A model generated the notes under the pieces. That model worked only from the letters and a program-made list of their open reading frames with translations, was not told where the DNA came from and ran no database searches. 64,000 nucleotides of DNA from Palsa-504 sp963806335 (GTDB lineage: Bacteria; Actinomycetota; Actinomycetes; Streptosporangiales; Streptosporangiaceae), in assembly GCA_963806335.1 (NCBI GenBank), contig CAWDXO010000012.1:620001-684000 (forward strand), given 5' to 3'. Below, piece by piece: positions 42,524 to 51,392 of this stretch (position 1 is its first letter; each line of letters begins with the position of its first letter). The position numbers and the translations under genes are program-made.

Positions 42524-43975
42524 TCAGAACTCGAACGATTCATGGTGGATGCTCCGCTTGGGCACTCCGGCCGCGCGCAGCGCCCGGACCGAGGCCGAGG
42601 TCATTCCGGGCGGCCCGCATACGTAGACGTCCCGGTCGGCGAGTCCCGGTGCAAGCGAGCGCAGCACCCGGGGCGACAGCGGGTCACCGCCGATCTCGGC
42701 GCGCGACCCGATCAGGTAGTGCACGGTCGACCCGCGCGACGCCGCGATCGCGTCGAGTTCATCGCGGAACACCACGTCCCGTTCGCTGCTCGCACGGTAG
42801 ATCAGGATGACAGGTCCCGGCAGGGTCGCGAACATGGCGCGCAGCGGGGTGATGCCCACCCCGCCGGCCAGCAGCAGCACACCGCGGTCAGAATCGGCGC
42901 CCGTGAAGGCGCCATAGGGTCCCTCCGCGAAGACGCGGGTGCCCAGCGGCAGCTGCGTCAGGGCCTGACTGTGGTCACCGAGGTCCTTCACCGTGATCCG
43001 CAGGACATCCCGGCCCGGCGCGGCGGACAGTGAATACGGGTGCGAAGACCACCACAGCGACCTGGTGAGGAAACGCCAGCGGAAGAACTGGCCCGGCTCG
43101 GTGTCAAGCTCGTCCAGGCGCGAGCCGCCGACGTAGACCGAGATGACGCCCGGTCCTTCCTCCTTCACCCCGACCACGTGGAAACGGTGCCTGGCGAACG
43201 CGCGCAGCGGCACCGCGAACCGGTACCAGATGATCAGGACCGCGACAGTCAGGTACATCGCCGACCACCAGAACCGCGCGGCCAGGTCGCTAACGAACGA
43301 CGCCCCCACGGCGAACTGGTGGCTGAACGCGAGAGCGATCGCCAGGTAGGTATAAAAGTGCAGGTAGTACCATGTCTCATAGCGCATCCGGCGCCTGGCG
43401 GCCCGCATCGAGACGAGGCCGACACCGAGCAGCAGGAAGCCGGCCACGGTCGCCATCAGCACGTCGGGGTACTGGGTGAGTAGCGTCGCGGTCTCGCTTA
43501 CCACGCTGGTGTGTGCCCCGACCGCGTAGCCCCAGATGATGAGCAGGCCGTGCGCGAACACGAGGCTGACGATGTACCTGCCGCCCATCGCGTGCCAGCG
43601 GGCGAGCTGATCGGTGCCCACGCCATGCTCCAGCGGAGGCAGCCGCGCCATCAGCGCGACGAGCACCACGACGCCGTATCCGGCGAGCAGCCCGAGAATT
43701 TCGCCCGCCCCGGTCAGCCAGCCCCCGAGCCCGCGGACGCCCGGTGTGGCATGCCACCACAGGGCGATGACTGCGACTGCCCCCAGTGCGATGACGGCCA
43801 GGACGAAGCGCGCGCTGACCCGGCCACCGTCTTTTCTCGCCCGAACGGTCCGCCGGCTGACCCGAAGGCCCGGTGACGGGCCCGAACGTCGTGGCCCGGG
43901 CGGCTGTTCCTGCGCCGGGTACGCCTGTGTCCCGGCGTGGCGAGCCGGGGCCGGGCGCCTGGCGACGCTGGTCAC
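42524..43975 (-). CDS. Ferric-reductase-like transmembrane flavoprotein (ferredoxin reductase-type)
   Basis: This 483-residue protein has a basic cytoplasmic N-terminus and six membrane helices with haem-ligand-type His (ARWHAMGGRYIVSLVFAHGLL, YYLHFYTYLAIALAFSHQF). An FAD-binding domain follows (GQFFRWRFLTRSLWWSSHPYSLSA), then an NAD-binding domain (LLLAGGVGITPLRAMF, VYVCGPPGMT, ending HHESFEF). It should pass electrons from NAD(P)H across the membrane, probably to the covalent FMN protein encoded next. GTG 43975 is the start. It belongs to the three-gene operon with the FMN-binding protein and apbE. Confidence 0.92.
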   Translation of the reverse strand: MTSVARRPAPARHAGTQAYPAQEQPPGPRRSGPSPGLRVSRRTVRARKDGGRVSARFVLAVIALGAVAVIALWWHATPGVRGLGGWLTGAGEILGLLAGYGVVVLVALMARLPPLEHGVGTDQLARWHAMGGRYIVSLVFAHGLLIIWGYAVGAHTSVVSETATLLTQYPDVLMATVAGFLLLGVGLVSMRAARRRMRYETWYYLHFYTYLAIALAFSHQFAVGASFVSDLAARFWWSAMYLTVAVLIIWYRFAVPLRAFARHRFHVVGVKEEGPGVISVYVGGSRLDELDTEPGQFFRWRFLTRSLWWSSHPYSLSAAPGRDVLRITVKDLGDHSQALTQLPLGTRVFAEGPYGAFTGADSDRGVLLLAGGVGITPLRAMFATLPGPVILIYRASSERDVVFRDELDAIAASRGSTVHYLIGSRAEIGGDPLSPRVLRSLAPGLADRDVYVCGPPGMTSASVRALRAAGVPKRSIHHESFEF

Positions 43976-44180
43976 CGCACCTCCCCGTCGCGGATAACTG
44001 GGCTAAGGGCTAGGAGGCCTGCTGCTAGCTGGATCGTATGCTCAAACGAGCACAAGGCGCCGTCCTTGATCTTGATGGATTTTTTCCTGCTTCCCCCATA
44101 GTCACGACTACGCAGCGCGATCCCGCACGGTTCAGCGCCCTCGTTAGGGGTTCGTAATTGCCGCAGCCGCGGTTTGGTCG

Positions 44181-44223
44181 TCAACTGAAGTTGACAACGA
44201 CATGACTGTCAACATAAATTGAC
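44181..44223. promoter_or_regulatory. TTGAC-type inverted repeats before the HTH gene (operator)
   Basis: Directly upstream of the HTH gene lies a perfect inverted repeat GTTGACA (44190-44196) / TGTCAAC (44207-44213) with a 10-base spacer. It is flanked by a second palindrome TCAACT-GA-AGTTGA (44181-44194) and a further TTGAC (44219-44223). The cluster just before the start codon suggests autoregulation by the HTH protein. Confidence 0.7.
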
Positions 44224-44226
44224 GAT

Positions 44227-44478
44227 ATGGAGAACGCAACCGCACTGGCGTCCGCGGCCGACAGCTCGGACCCGAGTACCGGGCTCCGGGCCGTCGCCGC
44301 CTTGCGCAGGCTCCTGGAGCAGCTCGAGGCGCTCCAGGTCGACAACGCGCGCAAGCACGGCTGGTCCTGGCAGGAGATCGCCGAGATCCTGGGCGTGTCC
44401 AGGCAGGCCGTCCATAAGAAGCACGCCCGCCGCTCAGAAGCCAGCTATCCCGCCCGCCGCCGCACCCGCATGCGCTGA
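44227..44478 (+). CDS. Small HTH protein (Clp-N partner regulator)
   Basis: This 83-residue protein has a short helical N-terminus (LRAVAALRRLLEQLEALQV) and a helix-turn-helix, SWQEIAEILGVSRQAVHKKHA, with a basic C-terminal tail. It lies 18 bases before a gene for a ClpC-type N-terminal domain protein, a pairing seen in many actinobacteria. The TTGAC inverted repeats upstream suggest that it binds its own promoter. Its regulon is unknown. Confidence 0.85.
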   Translation: MENATALASAADSSDPSTGLRAVAALRRLLEQLEALQVDNARKHGWSWQEIAEILGVSRQAVHKKHARRSEASYPARRRTRMR

Positions 44479-44496
44479 CCCGAGGGGACACCGACG

Positions 44497-45093
44497 ATGT
44501 TCGAACGATTCACTGACCCGGCCAGGAGCGTCGTGATCTCGGCCAAGACAAAGGCGGCCGAGCGCGGCGACGACCAGATCCTTCCGGTCCACATGCTGTA
44601 CGGGCTCACTGCCACAGAAGGGCTGGCCGCCGCAGTACTGGCCCGGCTCGGCGCCGACACGATGGCGGTCGAGCGCCAGCTTGAGCGGATCACGCCGGCC
44701 GGCCGCGCGGCCGAGGACACTCAAGTCCGCGACGACGCCGAAGCACTGGCGGCGATCGGCATTGACCTTGAAGAGATCAAGCGCAAGATCGAGGACGGTT
44801 TCGGTCCCGGCGCCCTCGATCGCGTTCCGCTCACCCCCCGGGGCCTGCTCAACTGGACCGGCAGGCTCCCGCTCAGTGACCAGTCCAAGCTGACGCTGGC
44901 ATTCTCACTACGGGAGGCGCGTGCACTGCGCCACAGCTACATCGGTACCGAGCACGTGCTGCTCGGTACGCTGCGCGTCGCCGAACGCGATCCCCGCGGG
45001 GAGTTCGCCGCCATAACCCTCCGCAACCTGGGCATCGATCCCGGGCAGGCGCGGCAGCGCGTGCTCGACGAACTGCGCCACGCGCCGGCGTGA
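44497..45093 (+). CDS. Clp N-terminal domain protein without ATPase
   Basis: This 198-residue protein has two Clp-N repeats: MFERFTDPARSVVISAKTKA with ILPVHMLYGLTA, and LTLAFSLREARALRHSYIGTEHVLLGTL with LRNLGIDPGQARQRV. There are no Walker motifs or AAA modules, so it is a free-standing ClpC N-domain that may act as adaptor or competitor for ClpC substrates. ATG 44497 has GAGGGGA upstream. It is co-transcribed with the small HTH gene. Confidence 0.88.
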   Translation: MFERFTDPARSVVISAKTKAAERGDDQILPVHMLYGLTATEGLAAAVLARLGADTMAVERQLERITPAGRAAEDTQVRDDAEALAAIGIDLEEIKRKIEDGFGPGALDRVPLTPRGLLNWTGRLPLSDQSKLTLAFSLREARALRHSYIGTEHVLLGTLRVAERDPRGEFAAITLRNLGIDPGQARQRVLDELRHAPA

Positions 45094-45292
45094 ACCCACC
45101 TGGCCGACCCGGCTAGCTTTCCGACCATTCAGATGGCGGGCACCCGCCAGTTCGGCCTTTGGCTGCACTTACCTAACGGGTAGGTCTGCCTAACCAATGC
45201 GTCATGACATCGTGACTATACGGAAAGTATCTATACGAATACACACAGCCATAATCTGTCATAGGGGAACATCACGGATAGGATATGGTCAA

Positions 45293-45778
45293 ATGCTCAG
45301 AGTAAGCGATGTTTGGGAGAGAGCGCTTCACGCACCCGCCATGGCGGTCAGCAAACCAGGTGACGTGATCGTCATCCGCTCCGCCGACAGCTACGACGGC
45401 AAGCAGGGCGTGAGCCTCGCCACCGGCGTGAGCAGCCGCTCCGCTGGCGCTCAGGCACTGTGCCTGCACCTGGTGACGATCCCCCCGGGCACCCGGGGCG
45501 TCCCGCACGTCCACGACGGGCATGAGTCCGCCATTTACACGGTCAGCGGTGAAACCGAGGTGTGGCACGGCGAAGGCCTGAGTCAGCGCACCGTGGTCAA
45601 GGCCGGTGACTTCATGTACGTTCCGCCGGGAACTCCGCACCTGCCGGTGAACCGCAGTGACGTCATGACGGTGGCCGTGGTCGCCCGCACCGACCCCCAA
45701 GAGCAGGAAAGCGTCGTCACCATGACCCTGCCCCCGCACCTCGCCGACCTGGACGCCTTCCCGGTCGCCAGCCAGTGA
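45293..45778 (+). CDS. Cupin-domain protein
   Basis: This single-domain cupin has about 161 residues. Motif 1 reads PPGTRGVPHVHDGHESAIYTVSGETEVW, with two His and a Glu as metal ligands; motif 2 reads GDFMYVPPGTPHLPVN. It is probably a small metal-binding enzyme or regulator of unknown substrate. The start may be ATG 45293 (AGGA upstream) or ATG 45341, just before SKPGDVIVIR. The upstream 120 bases are markedly AT-rich for this genome. Confidence 0.82.
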   Translation: MLRVSDVWERALHAPAMAVSKPGDVIVIRSADSYDGKQGVSLATGVSSRSAGAQALCLHLVTIPPGTRGVPHVHDGHESAIYTVSGETEVWHGEGLSQRTVVKAGDFMYVPPGTPHLPVNRSDVMTVAVVARTDPQEQESVVTMTLPPHLADLDAFPVASQ

Positions 45779-46018
45779 CGCCTGTCCGTCGGTAACGCAA
45801 ATCCCGCCACGTAAGCCAGTACCACGCGGTGGCCGCTTCCTGCCAACCCGGCTAGCCCCCACCCACCTCCCCAGCCCCCTTCACTGCCGCGCCCGCCCCT
45901 CCCGCGACTGCGCGCCCCGCATCCTCCCCTCCGCCCCGCACGGGCGCAGGCGGCGCGCGCAGATGGGGCGGGCGCGCGCATGTCCGGCGGGCAGAATCAG
46001 CCGGCCGAGGCCGCCGGC

Positions 46019-48853
46019 TCAGCCGGCGAAGGCCTCCGGCGGGGGACACGCGCAGACCAGGTTCCTGTCGCCATAGGCCTGATCGATCCGCCTGACCGGC
46101 GGCCAGTACTTGGCGCGGCGGTCCACCCCCTGCGGGTAGGCCGCCTCCTCCCGTTCGTAGGGGTGCTTCCACTCCCCCGCGATGAGCATTTCGGCGGTGT
46201 GCGGGGCGTTCTTCAGCGGGTTGTCCTTGGCGTCGTATTCACCGGAGCTCACCCGCGCTATCTCCGACCTGATCGCGATCATGGCGTCGCAGAACCGGTC
46301 GAGGTCGGTCAGGCTCTCGCTCTCGGTGGGCTCGATCATGAACGTGCCCGCGACCGGGAACGACATGGTGGGCGCGTGGAACCCGTAGTCGATCAGCCGC
46401 TTGGCCACGTCCTCCACGCCGATCCCGGTGTCACGCGACAGCAGACGCAGGTCGATGACGCACTCGTGCGCGACGAGCCCGTTCCGCCCGGTGTACAGCA
46501 CCGGGTAGTGCGGCGCCAGCCGCTTGGCGACGTAGTTGGCGGAAAGCACCGCGACCTGAGTGGCCCGGCGGAGCCCGTCCGCGCCCATCATCGCGATATA
46601 CGCCCAGGAGATCGGCAGGATGCCCGCAGACCCGTAGGGAGCGGCCGCGACCGGTCCCGCGCCCCGCCCGGGCAGGAAGCCGGCAAGGTGCGCGCGGACG
46701 GCGACCGGGCCCACCCCCGGGCCGCCGCCGCCATGCGGGATGCAGAAAGTCTTGTGCAGGTTCAGGTGCGACACGTCCGCGCCGAAGGACGGCAGGGTGG
46801 CCACGCCCACCAGGGCGTTGAGGTTCGCGCCGTCGATGTACACCTGGCCGCCCGCCGCGTGCACCGCCGCGCAGACGACGCTCACGTTCTGCTCGTAGAC
46901 GCCGGCCGTGGACGGGTAGGTCAGCATGATCGCGGCCACCTGGCCGTCGTGCGCCGCCAGCTTGGCGTCCAGGTCGCCGAGGTCGATGGTGCCGTCGCCG
47001 GCGCACTTGACCACGGCAACGCGCAGGCCCGCCAGCACCGCGCTGGCCGCGTTCGTGCCGTGCGCCGACTCGGGGATCAGGCAGACATCACGTCCATGTT
47101 CGCCGCGCGACGCGTGGTAGGCCCTGATCGCGAGCAACCCGGCCAGCTCGCCCTGCGAGCCGGCGTTCGGCTGCACGGACACCGCGTCGTAGCCGGTGAG
47201 CTCGGCCAGCCTGCGCTCAAGGGACGCGATCAGCTCGGCATAGCCGGCCGCCTGCGCCGACGGCGCGAACGGGTGCAGGCCGGCGAACCCAGGCCAGCTG
47301 ATCGGCTCCATCTCGGCCGCCGCGTTCAGCTTCATCGTGCACGAGCCGAGCGGGATCATGGACCGGTCCAGGGCAATGTCAAAGTCCGCCAGCCGCCGCA
47401 GGTAGCGCAGCATCGAGGTCTCGCTCCGGTGCTCGCTGAACACCGGGTGGGTGAGGTAATCCGAGGTGCGCCGCAGCGACTCGGGCAGCACGCCGGCCTG
47501 GTCGCCGGAAAACTGGTCGCCGGCCAGCTCCACCTCGGCGGGCGCGACCGCGCAGATGGCGGCCGCGACCTCCCGCAGCTGATCGTCGGTCGTGGTCTCG
47601 TCGCAGCTGACCTGCAACATGCCGTCCGGCGCCAGGTAGAGGTTGTACCCGGCGGCACGCGCACGTTCCAGGGCGCGTGCTGCCTCGTCCGCGTCACCGG
47701 CGAAGTCAATCCGGATGGTGTCGAAGAACGCACCACTGTCCGTTCGGCAGCCAAGGTGGCGCAGGGTGGCGGCGAGGACCGCGGCACTGCGGTGAGTGCC
47801 CCGGGCGATGGCGGCCAGTCCGTCCGGCCCGTGGTAGGCGGCGTACATGGCCGCGGTCACCGCCAGCAGGACCTGCGCCGTGCAGATGTTGCTGGTCGCC
47901 TTCTCCCGGCGGATGTGCTGCTCGCGGGCCTGCAGCGCGAGCCGGTAGGCGGGCTGGCCGTCGGCGTCCACCGAGACCCCGACTAGGCGTCCGGGCAGCT
48001 GCCGCTTGAGCGCGTCGCTGACCGCGATGTAACCGGCGTGCGGACCGCCGAACCACAGCGGCACGCCGAACCGCTGGCTCGAGCCCACTGCGATGTCCGC
48101 GCCCGCCTCGCCTGGTGGCCGGAGCAGGGTCAGGGCCAGCAGATCGGCGGCCACCGCCGCCAGCGCGCCCTGGGCGTGCGCGGCCTCGATCAGCGGCGCG
48201 AGGTCGCGGACGGCGCCGGACGCCCCGGGGAACTGCAGCAGGACGCCGAACAGGTCCGGCTGCGCGGCGATCGCCTCGGCCGTCACCGGGGCCACGACGA
48301 GCTCGATGCCGAGCGGCTCGGCCCGAGTGCGGAGAACGGCGAGCGTCTGCGGCAGGCAGTCGGCATCGGCCAGGAACACCTGGCCCCGCTTGGCGGCGCG
48401 GCGCGCGAGCGTCATGGCCTCGACGGCGGCAGTAGCCTCGTCGAGCAGTGACGCGCCCGCCCACGGCAGCCCGGTCAGGTCGGCGATCATCGTCTGGAAG
48501 TTCAGCAGCGCCTCGAGCCGGCCTTGCGAGATCTCGGGCTGGTACGGGGTGTAGGCGGTATACCAGGCCGGGTTCTCCAGCACGTTGCGGCGGATGACAG
48601 CCGGCGTGACCGTATCGTAGTACCCCAGGCCGATCATCGAGGTCAGGACCTGGTTCTGGCCGGCCATCCGGCGCAGCTCGGCGAGCACTTGCGCCTCGTC
48701 CAGCGGGTCAGGCAGGGTGAGGCCGGCCTGCGGGGTCCCCTCAGGCAGGGCGGCCCTGGTGAGCTCGTCGAGCGATGAATAGCCGAGCCTGTCGAGCATG
48801 TGCTGCTGCGCGGCTGGCGACGGACCGATGTGGCGAACAGCGAAGCTGGTCAA
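46019..48853 (-). CDS. gcvP: Glycine dehydrogenase (decarboxylating), P protein
   Basis: This is the PLP-dependent P protein of the glycine cleavage system. The 944 residues form the fused two-half type: N-terminal FAVRHIGPS, YTAYTPYQPEISQGRLEALL; C-terminal SMIPLGSCTMKLNAAAEM, SAHGTNAASA, MLTYPSTAGV, and the PLP Lys701 in HLNLHKTFCIPHGGGGPG. TTG 48853 is chosen, with GGAGG a few bases upstream. A glycine riboswitch precedes the gene. gcvT and gcvH are not in the window. Confidence 0.97.
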   Translation of the reverse strand: MTSFAVRHIGPSPAAQQHMLDRLGYSSLDELTRAALPEGTPQAGLTLPDPLDEAQVLAELRRMAGQNQVLTSMIGLGYYDTVTPAVIRRNVLENPAWYTAYTPYQPEISQGRLEALLNFQTMIADLTGLPWAGASLLDEATAAVEAMTLARRAAKRGQVFLADADCLPQTLAVLRTRAEPLGIELVVAPVTAEAIAAQPDLFGVLLQFPGASGAVRDLAPLIEAAHAQGALAAVAADLLALTLLRPPGEAGADIAVGSSQRFGVPLWFGGPHAGYIAVSDALKRQLPGRLVGVSVDADGQPAYRLALQAREQHIRREKATSNICTAQVLLAVTAAMYAAYHGPDGLAAIARGTHRSAAVLAATLRHLGCRTDSGAFFDTIRIDFAGDADEAARALERARAAGYNLYLAPDGMLQVSCDETTTDDQLREVAAAICAVAPAEVELAGDQFSGDQAGVLPESLRRTSDYLTHPVFSEHRSETSMLRYLRRLADFDIALDRSMIPLGSCTMKLNAAAEMEPISWPGFAGLHPFAPSAQAAGYAELIASLERRLAELTGYDAVSVQPNAGSQGELAGLLAIRAYHASRGEHGRDVCLIPESAHGTNAASAVLAGLRVAVVKCAGDGTIDLGDLDAKLAAHDGQVAAIMLTYPSTAGVYEQNVSVVCAAVHAAGGQVYIDGANLNALVGVATLPSFGADVSHLNLHKTFCIPHGGGGPGVGPVAVRAHLAGFLPGRGAGPVAAAPYGSAGILPISWAYIAMMGADGLRRATQVAVLSANYVAKRLAPHYPVLYTGRNGLVAHECVIDLRLLSRDTGIGVEDVAKRLIDYGFHAPTMSFPVAGTFMIEPTESESLTDLDRFCDAMIAIRSEIARVSSGEYDAKDNPLKNAPHTAEMLIAGEWKHPYEREEAAYPQGVDRRAKYWPPVRRIDQAYGDRNLVCACPPPEAFAG

Positions 48854-48924
48854 TGGAGCCTCCCCGGATGAGCACGGACGACGGCTCCCCGTCTGTCGCG
48901 GCGCCTGGACCTAGCACTACCGCT

Positions 48925-49020
48925 TCAGAGCTGCCTGTCCCGTCCGGTTCGTGTGCCTGAGAGGTTCCGGGGATGTTGCCCCTTCGGCGCCCGCGCGGTT
49001 AACGCGTGATCTCTCCCGGC
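48925..49020 (-). ncRNA. Glycine riboswitch aptamer upstream of gcvP
   Basis: Read on the minus strand, the leader contains the glycine aptamer landmarks in order: GGGAGAGA, GCGCCGAAGGGGCAA, GGAACCTCTCAGGCAC, an ACCG/CGGG pairing and a closing CTCTG. One aptamer is clear; I do not see a second complete one. It ends about 70 bases before the gcvP start, as expected for control by glycine of the cleavage enzyme. Confidence 0.88.
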
Positions 49021-49091
49021 CGGTGTCATCGGCAACCACAACCTTACCCGAGCAGAGCCAGATCGTGGGATGACACGCCCTAAAACCGGAT

Positions 49092-49745
49092 TCAGCTCGT
49101 GCGGCGCAGGCGGCGCTTGGCCAGATCGTCCTGGAACCCTGATCCGTCCTCGGCCGCCACCAGGCCGTCCTCGGCCCGCACGGCGGGCAGGACCGCCAGG
49201 TCTCCCTCGACCTCGCGCCAGACCCGGCCGAGCGCGATGCCGAATACGCCCTGGCCGCCCTGGAGCAGATCCACTACCTCGTCGGCGGACGTGCACTCGT
49301 ACACGCTGACCCCGTCGCTCATCAAGGTCACCTCGGCCAGGTCGTCGGTGCCGCGATCGCGCAGGTGCTGGACCGCCGCCCGGATCTGCTGGAGGGAGAT
49401 GCCCGTATCGAGCAGGCGCTTCACGACCTTCAGCACGAGGATGTCACGGAAGCTGTACAGGCGCTGCGAGCCGGAGCCCTGGGCGGCGCGTACGCTCGGC
49501 TCGACCAGGCCCGTACGGGCCCAGTAGTCAAGCTGCCGGTAGGTAATGCCCGCCGCCGAGCACGCAATGGGCCCGCGGTACCCGATCTCGCCTGAATCCA
49601 GGCCCGGGCCGGCGGGCGGGCCGGCCTGGCCGGGCGGCACGGCATGACCGGAGAGGCTGGGTACCTCGTCCTTATCGAACAGGGTGCCTTGCGAGCCATC
49701 GACGGCGGAGATCTCACCGCCGTCATCACCCCTGGTTACCGCCAC
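49092..49745 (-). CDS. MerR-type transcriptional regulator (Rv1830-like)
   Basis: This MerR-family protein of about 217 residues has a non-conserved N-terminal leader (to about residue 55). A winged HTH follows (ITYRQLDYWARTGLVEPSV, YSFRDILVLKVVKRLLDTGISLQQIRAAVQHLR), then a C-terminal domain (VYECTSADEVVDLLQGGQGVFGIALGRVWREVEG). Its place between the DUF151 nuclease and gcvP matches the mycobacterial Rv1830 position. GTG 49745 has GGAGG five bases upstream; GTG 49757 is an alternative. Confidence 0.88.
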   Translation of the reverse strand: MAVTRGDDGGEISAVDGSQGTLFDKDEVPSLSGHAVPPGQAGPPAGPGLDSGEIGYRGPIACSAAGITYRQLDYWARTGLVEPSVRAAQGSGSQRLYSFRDILVLKVVKRLLDTGISLQQIRAAVQHLRDRGTDDLAEVTLMSDGVSVYECTSADEVVDLLQGGQGVFGIALGRVWREVEGDLAVLPAVRAEDGLVAAEDGSGFQDDLAKRRLRRTS

Positions 49746-49904
49746 GCCCACCTCCACCGGAGCTGACTACCCACGGTACTCGCACCGTAAGCCGACCCCA
49801 GTGGCCGCGTCAACGACCACCGACGGCGCGTCGTGACATTCTCGCCGGCACCACGGCATACCGGCATCCAGCCAGGCGAAACGCAGCCGGCTCAGGCGAG
49901 CACC

Positions 49905-50384
49905 TCAGGTGGCCCGGCCGAAGTCCTCGGGTGAGATCGTGTCGAGGAACTCCCTGAACTTCTCTACTTCGCCTTCTTCGTCGGCCTGCTCATCCGGGAT
50001 GGCCACGCCCGCCTCGTCCAGGATCTCCTCGCTGGCGAAGATCTGCGCTCCCGTGCGCAGCGCCAGTGCGATGGAGTCCGACGGCCGCGCGCTCACCTCG
50101 GCGCCGTTGGAGAAGACCAGGTCCGCGTAGAAGATCCCGTCGCGCAGCGCGGTGATGTTCACCGTGCGCAACTGGACATTCAGGACCTCGAGCACGTCAC
50201 GGAAAAGATCGTGCGTGAGCGGCCGAAGGGAAACCATGCCCTGCTGGGCGAAGGCAATCGCTGTTGCCTCGACCGCCCCGATCCAGATGGGCAGGTACCT
50301 GTCACCCTGCGCCTCCTTGAGCAAGACGATGGGGCTGTTTGATGGCATCTCGACCCGGACGCCGATGACCTCCATCTGCCGCAC
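49905..50384 (-). CDS. DUF151 bifunctional nuclease-domain protein (Rv1829-like)
   Basis: This 159-residue DUF151 protein contains MEVIGVRVEMPSNSPIVLLKEAQGDRYLPIWIGAVEATAIAF, RPLTHDLF, FYADLVF and VSARPSDSIALALRTGAQIF. The family has been linked to nuclease activity in plants and bacteria; the actinobacterial role is unclear. Its GTG overlaps the upstream ftsR stop (TAGTG), so it is co-translated. The C-terminal 30 residues are strongly acidic. Confidence 0.92.
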   Translation of the reverse strand: MRQMEVIGVRVEMPSNSPIVLLKEAQGDRYLPIWIGAVEATAIAFAQQGMVSLRPLTHDLFRDVLEVLNVQLRTVNITALRDGIFYADLVFSNGAEVSARPSDSIALALRTGAQIFASEEILDEAGVAIPDEQADEEGEVEKFREFLDTISPEDFGRAT

Positions 50385-51244
50385 TACAGCTCCGTCCTCA
50401 CGTGCTTGGGGGAACCTCTGCTGGCCACCGCTACCTTGCCAAGGTACACCCGTAATCGTCCGGAGGCCGAGCGCAGCCCCCCGGCCGAAGGCTCGGCGGC
50501 CTCAGGATCCGGCCCGGATCGGGCGCCCGGGAGCCCGTAGTCGCCGCTGCGCAATTCGTAGTCGCCGCTGCGCAGCGGCCCGGAGGCCAGCCCAGCCTCG
50601 GCGAGTGCGGACTCGACCAGGGTCGCGTGCAGCCGCAGGGTGAGGTCGGCGATCTGCCACGCCGTCCGGGCGGCGGCGTCCCGCGCGCCCGGGCCGCGCT
50701 GGCGCAGCTGCGGCGCCACCACCTGCTCGACCAGGTTGGCCTCGCGGTCCGCGGACGCCTTCACGGCCCGCAGGTGCCTGGCCTGGACACCGTACTGGCG
50801 CAGCGCCGCCACCGCCCGGGCCACCGCGAGCGCGTCCGGACCGTACTGCCGGCTCACCCGGCGGATCAGGCCGTAGTCCTCGAGCTCGGTGAGTTCCGCC
50901 TCGCTGATTTCCGCGGCGTCGAGCAGCTGGCGCCTGGTCAGGCCCTCGGGCGCCCGCCCGGCGCCAGAACCCTGGGCTTGAGCCGCCTCGCCGCCGTCGG
51001 CCAGCCGTTCCCTGATCACCCGTAGCGGCAGGTACGAATCCCGCTGCACGGTGAGGATGTACCGCAGCCGCTCGATGTCCGGTGCCGAGAACCTGCGATA
51101 CCCCGATCGCGACCGCTCCGGTTCGATCAGCCCCTCGGCCTCGAGGAAGCGGATCTTCGAGGGGCTGATGTCAGGAAATTCGGGGCGCAGCTGGGCCAGC
51201 ACCTCGCCGATGCCGAACTGACCGCGCCCCTTCGGCTCGCTCAT
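50384..51244 (-). CDS. ftsR: MerR-like cell-division regulator FtsR
   Basis: This MerR-family regulator has 286 residues. The N-terminal winged helix is FGIGEVLAQLRPEFPDISPSKIRFLEAEGLIEPERS with SGYRRFSAPDIERLRYIL; a second HTH-like segment (GLTRRQLLDAAEISEAELTELEDYGLI) follows, then a helical C-terminal part. Its position between garA and the DUF151 gene matches Rv1828, called FtsR in corynebacteria, where it activates ftsZ. A short repeat LRSGDYE/LRSGDYG near residue 230 comes from a 15-base duplication. Confidence 0.88.
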   Translation of the reverse strand: MSEPKGRGQFGIGEVLAQLRPEFPDISPSKIRFLEAEGLIEPERSRSGYRRFSAPDIERLRYILTVQRDSYLPLRVIRERLADGGEAAQAQGSGAGRAPEGLTRRQLLDAAEISEAELTELEDYGLIRRVSRQYGPDALAVARAVAALRQYGVQARHLRAVKASADREANLVEQVVAPQLRQRGPGARDAAARTAWQIADLTLRLHATLVESALAEAGLASGPLRSGDYELRSGDYGLPGARSGPDPEAAEPSAGGLRSASGRLRVYLGKVAVASRGSPKHVRTEL

Positions 51245-51392
51245 GAGGTGTTTTCCGCTCGCTCTGTTCCCGCTCGCCTCCGGGCCGCCCTTAGGCGCGA
51301 CCTTGCTTGCCTGGCCGCCTCCGGCGGCGGGCCCTCGTCGCTCCTTCGTCGCTCCTCGGTCCAGGCCGCGCCGCGGCCCTTTGGCTCGAAGC

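Noticed and set aside
45779..46018. Possible small RNA between cupin gene and gcvP
   Set aside because: Only C-rich low-complexity sequence is seen, with no promoter-terminator pair.
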